The notes under the pieces are model-generated. The model was given only the letters and a program-made list of their open reading frames with translations, ran no database searches and had not been told where the DNA came from. The translations under genes and the position numbers were made by a program. From Peptococcaceae bacterium (GTDB taxonomy: Bacteria > Bacillota > Desulfitobacteriia > Desulfitobacteriales > Desulfitobacteriaceae), in contig JAITOS010000067.1 of NCBI GenBank assembly GCA_031289815.1, positions 1 to 7,478 on the forward strand: a DNA stretch of 7,478 nucleotides, read 5' to 3'. Of this stretch, positions 6,623-7,478 are shown piece after piece (the first letter of the stretch is position 1; the number at the start of each line of letters is the position of its first letter).

Positions 6623-6646
6623 TTTTGATGTGTGGAGTGAGTTTTT

Positions 6647-6940
6647 ATGTATCATTTGAAAAACCACATGGAAGACCTGGTTCGGGAGGCTCTTTTTGAT
6701 TATCTTAAACAATATCCGTTGAAATGCATGTGCGAACGTTGTCAGGCGGATATTATGGCCTACGCGTTAAACCGCTTGCCCGCTAAATACAGTGTTTCTC
6801 AGGAAGGCGAGGTATTTACTTTTTTAGAGAACCGGAATTTGACCAACCAAACTAAAATATTAGCTGAAATCGCCAACGCGATACAAAAAATCGGCAATTC
6901 TCCCTCTCATCCGGTGACGGACGACCATCAAACTCCCTAG
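6647..6940 (+). CDS. comFB: ComFB family protein (late competence protein; possible c-di-GMP receptor)
   Basis: 97-residue protein of the ComFB family. The N-terminal LKNHMEDLVREALFDYL (4-20), the cysteine cluster KCMCERC (C27, C29, C32) and ADIMAYALNRLPAKYSV (34-50) are the family hallmarks; the cluster probably binds zinc. In Bacillus subtilis comFB lies in the comF operon but is not essential for transformation. Cyanobacterial homologues have been reported to bind cyclic di-GMP, so a signalling role is possible here. There is no comFA or comFC next to it: this copy stands alone, divergent from the zinc-ribbon gene. The tail after about 84 is Pro/His/Asp-rich and probably disordered. GGAG lies 9 nt before the ATG. 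Downstream is a 400-bp structured non-coding region. Confidence 0.88.
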   Translation: MYHLKNHMEDLVREALFDYLKQYPLKCMCERCQADIMAYALNRLPAKYSVSQEGEVFTFLENRNLTNQTKILAEIANAIQKIGNSPSHPVTDDHQTP

Positions 6941-6970
6941 ATCATCGCAGAAAAGGAGCGCTCAGGGCGA

Positions 6971-7002
6971 TAGCCGCACCGTCCAAACGCGCGGTGCGGT
7001 TG
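6971..7002. repeat. Hairpin 31 bp after comFB
   Basis: CCGCACCG (6974-6981) pairs perfectly with CGGTGCGG (6992-6999) around a 10-nt loop, and G-U, A-U and U-G pairs can lengthen it in RNA. No T-tract follows, so it is a poor intrinsic terminator. It may belong to the larger structure further right. Confidence 0.6.
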
Positions 7003-7023
7003 AGGGGCGTCCGTGCCTATTCA

Positions 7024-7063
7024 GGGGCGTTTGGGGACGTTGGGTTTGTTTGGGTTCGTTGGG
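7024..7063 (+). other. Five-tract G-quadruplex motif
   Basis: Plus-strand G-runs occur at 7024-7027, 7033-7036, 7042-7044, 7052-7054 and 7061-7063, with loops of 5, 5, 7 and 6 nt. That satisfies the usual four-tract rule with one tract to spare. The loops are alike (CGTTT, ACGTT, TTTGTTT, TTCGTT), so the stretch also looks like a degenerate tandem repeat of roughly 10 bp. Folding in the cell is not shown. Confidence 0.6.
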
Positions 7064-7076
7064 CTTGTTTAGACCC

Positions 7077-7183
7077 GGCGGAGGGCAGGCGGTTCCGCTT
7101 TTCGTCTGGTTGCGCCGTCCCTGGCGCAAAACAGACGCACTTCGCTCCTGCTTCGCTTTTCGCGGAACCGCCTGCCCTCCGCC
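7077..7183. repeat. 22-bp perfect inverted repeat enclosing a second hairpin
   Basis: The outer arms 7077-7098 and 7162-7183 are perfect reverse complements and GC-rich. Inside, CGTCTG (7103-7108) pairs with 7132-7137 and TTGCGCC (7110-7116) with 7123-7129, around a 6-nt loop. On the minus strand the remaining internal loop is a purine-rich stretch with a repeated GCGAAG. The plus strand has TTTTTTT at 7194-7200, 10 nt past the stem, and CCC/GGG pairing could extend the stem to it. It could be a structured RNA, a miniature inverted-repeat element or an unusual terminator. I do not recognise it as a known RNA family. Confidence 0.75.
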
Positions 7184-7314
7184 TAAGTTTGGGTTTTTTT
7201 CGCGGCTGGCTTGTTTTCTTTGAGGTCTTAGACGTTCGGGGATATGGCAATGGAGAGCTTCGCCTAAACGAGGGAAGAAAGCTTTAGAATCCGCTTCTGG
7301 AGCTCTCTTCCTTT

Positions 7315-7339
7315 GGAATTATCACCAGGTGATAATTCC
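7315..7339. repeat. Palindrome copy 2, between comFB and the pstS-like gene
   Basis: GGAATTATCACC (7315-7326) and its exact reverse complement (7328-7339) flank a single central A. It begins 5 nt after the stop codon of the pstS-like gene, read on the minus strand. It is the same element as at 1-22, which likewise follows a minus-strand stop. The minus-strand sequence beyond it is AAAGGAAG, with no T-tract, so a classical terminator is unlikely. Confidence 0.8.
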
Positions 7340-7344
7340 GGCAT

Positions 7345-7478
7345 TTACCTTGCTCTTGCCGGAACGGCTCTCAGGCCATTGATCGCTACATATCCCGTTT
7401 TTTCCACGAGTTCCTGCCCTTGTGCCGTGAGAATCCAAGCGATCAGCTTTTGCGCGTTTTCGGCGCGTTGTATGGCGT
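7345..7478 (-). CDS. PstS-like ABC transporter substrate-binding protein, C-terminal end
   Basis: Only the last 43 codons are in the window; the gene continues past the right edge. The readable tail contains ENAQKLIAWILTAQGQELVE and KTGYVAI, the helix and closing strand found at the C-terminus of phosphate-type (PstS-like) periplasmic or lipoprotein-binding proteins of ABC importers. Related anion-binding proteins end in much the same way, so phosphate is likely but not certain. The last residues (RAVPARAR) are basic. The stop is TAA at 7345-7347. Just after it lies the 25-bp palindrome. No other pst gene is visible, as these would lie outside the window. Confidence 0.68.
   Translation of the reverse strand, partial: AIQRAENAQKLIAWILTAQGQELVEKTGYVAINGLRAVPARAR

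Larger units (their letters stand above)
6315..6646. promoter_or_regulatory. AT-rich divergent regulatory region, zinc-ribbon gene / comFB
   Basis: This 332-bp gap has no gene. The half next to comFB (about 6440-6646) is very AT-rich. It carries AATAGT copies at 6448, 6465, 6503 and 6512, and the inverted pair TACTATA (6597-6603) / TATAGTA (6616-6622). TATAAT at 6600-6605 is the best -10 box for comFB, but no good -35 is seen at 16-18 bp, which suits an activated promoter. The comFB ribosome binding site is GGAG at 6634-6637. The half next to the zinc-ribbon gene (6315-6440) would be its leader, of about 130 nt. Confidence 0.55.
6941..7344. other. Structured non-coding region between comFB and the pstS-like gene
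   Basis: No convincing gene lies in these 404 bp. Open frames exist on both strands, but they have no supporting ribosome binding site and run through the inverted repeats. In order it holds a hairpin (6971-7002), five G-tracts (7024-7063), a long inverted repeat with an inner hairpin (7077-7183), a T7 tract (7194-7200), a weak 7-bp inverted pair (7253-7259 / 7301-7307) and the palindrome (7315-7339). Base use is strongly strand-skewed, with G/T runs on the plus strand, unlike the genes around it. Confidence 0.7.

Noticed and set aside
6971..7010. Cyclic di-GMP riboswitch near comFB
   Set aside because: It lies downstream of comFB, and the conserved core of the known cyclic di-GMP riboswitches is not seen.
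7077..7183. Insertion sequence end or CRISPR repeat
   Set aside because: There is a single inverted repeat with no transposase, no visible target duplication, no repeated spacers and no cas genes.
6994..7287. 97-residue plus-strand and 77-residue minus-strand open frames in the comFB to pstS-like gap
   Set aside because: Their composition follows the G-runs and inverted repeats, no good Shine-Dalgarno precedes them, and the products show no domain.

Overview
The window reads as chromosomal DNA of a Bacillota (Firmicutes) bacterium. The signs are strong AGGAGG-type ribosome binding sites, two TTG starts backed by good Shine-Dalgarno sites, a class B sortase, a ComFB-family protein, a phosphoribulokinase/uridine-kinase-type 'nucleoside kinase' with a threonyl-tRNA-synthetase-like N-terminus, and a small CxxC zinc-ribbon protein. 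A clostridial (Peptococcaceae-like) or Negativicutes host is plausible, but this is a judgement from protein style and not proven. Coding DNA is of moderate GC, and several intergenic stretches are very AT-rich.

Layout, left to right. A palindrome abuts the stop of thrC (minus, threonine synthase). A divergent promoter region separates thrC from a nucleoside kinase gene (plus). The kinase 3' end overlaps a convergent GIY-YIG nuclease gene (minus) by 45 bp. Only 45 bp then separates that gene from nth (plus, endonuclease III), whose 3' end overlaps a convergent YigZ/IMPACT gene by 15 bp. On the minus strand, srtB, a fluoroacetyl-CoA-thioesterase-like gene and yigZ form a probable operon with gaps of 46 bp and 1 bp. 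Next come a clear intrinsic terminator, a zinc-ribbon gene (minus), a 332-bp AT-rich divergent region, comFB (plus), a roughly 400-bp non-coding region rich in secondary structure, a second copy of the palindrome, and the C-terminal end of a PstS-like substrate-binding protein gene (minus, cut by the window edge).

The genes do not make one pathway. They are mostly housekeeping functions: threonine synthesis, nucleotide or nucleoside phosphorylation, base-excision repair and surface-protein anchoring. No mobile-element protein, phage, CRISPR array, defence system, tRNA or rRNA was found. The unexplained material is non-coding: (1) a 25-bp palindrome present in two copies about 7.3 kb apart, each directly after a minus-strand gene; (2) in the comFB to pstS-like gap, a 22-bp perfect inverted repeat enclosing a second hairpin, next to a run of five G-tracts that fits a G-quadruplex pattern; (3) a cluster of ATAGT half-sites, including a 7-bp inverted repeat over the likely comFB -10 box, in the zinc-ribbon/comFB divergent region. 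I did not identify a clear new multi-gene system.
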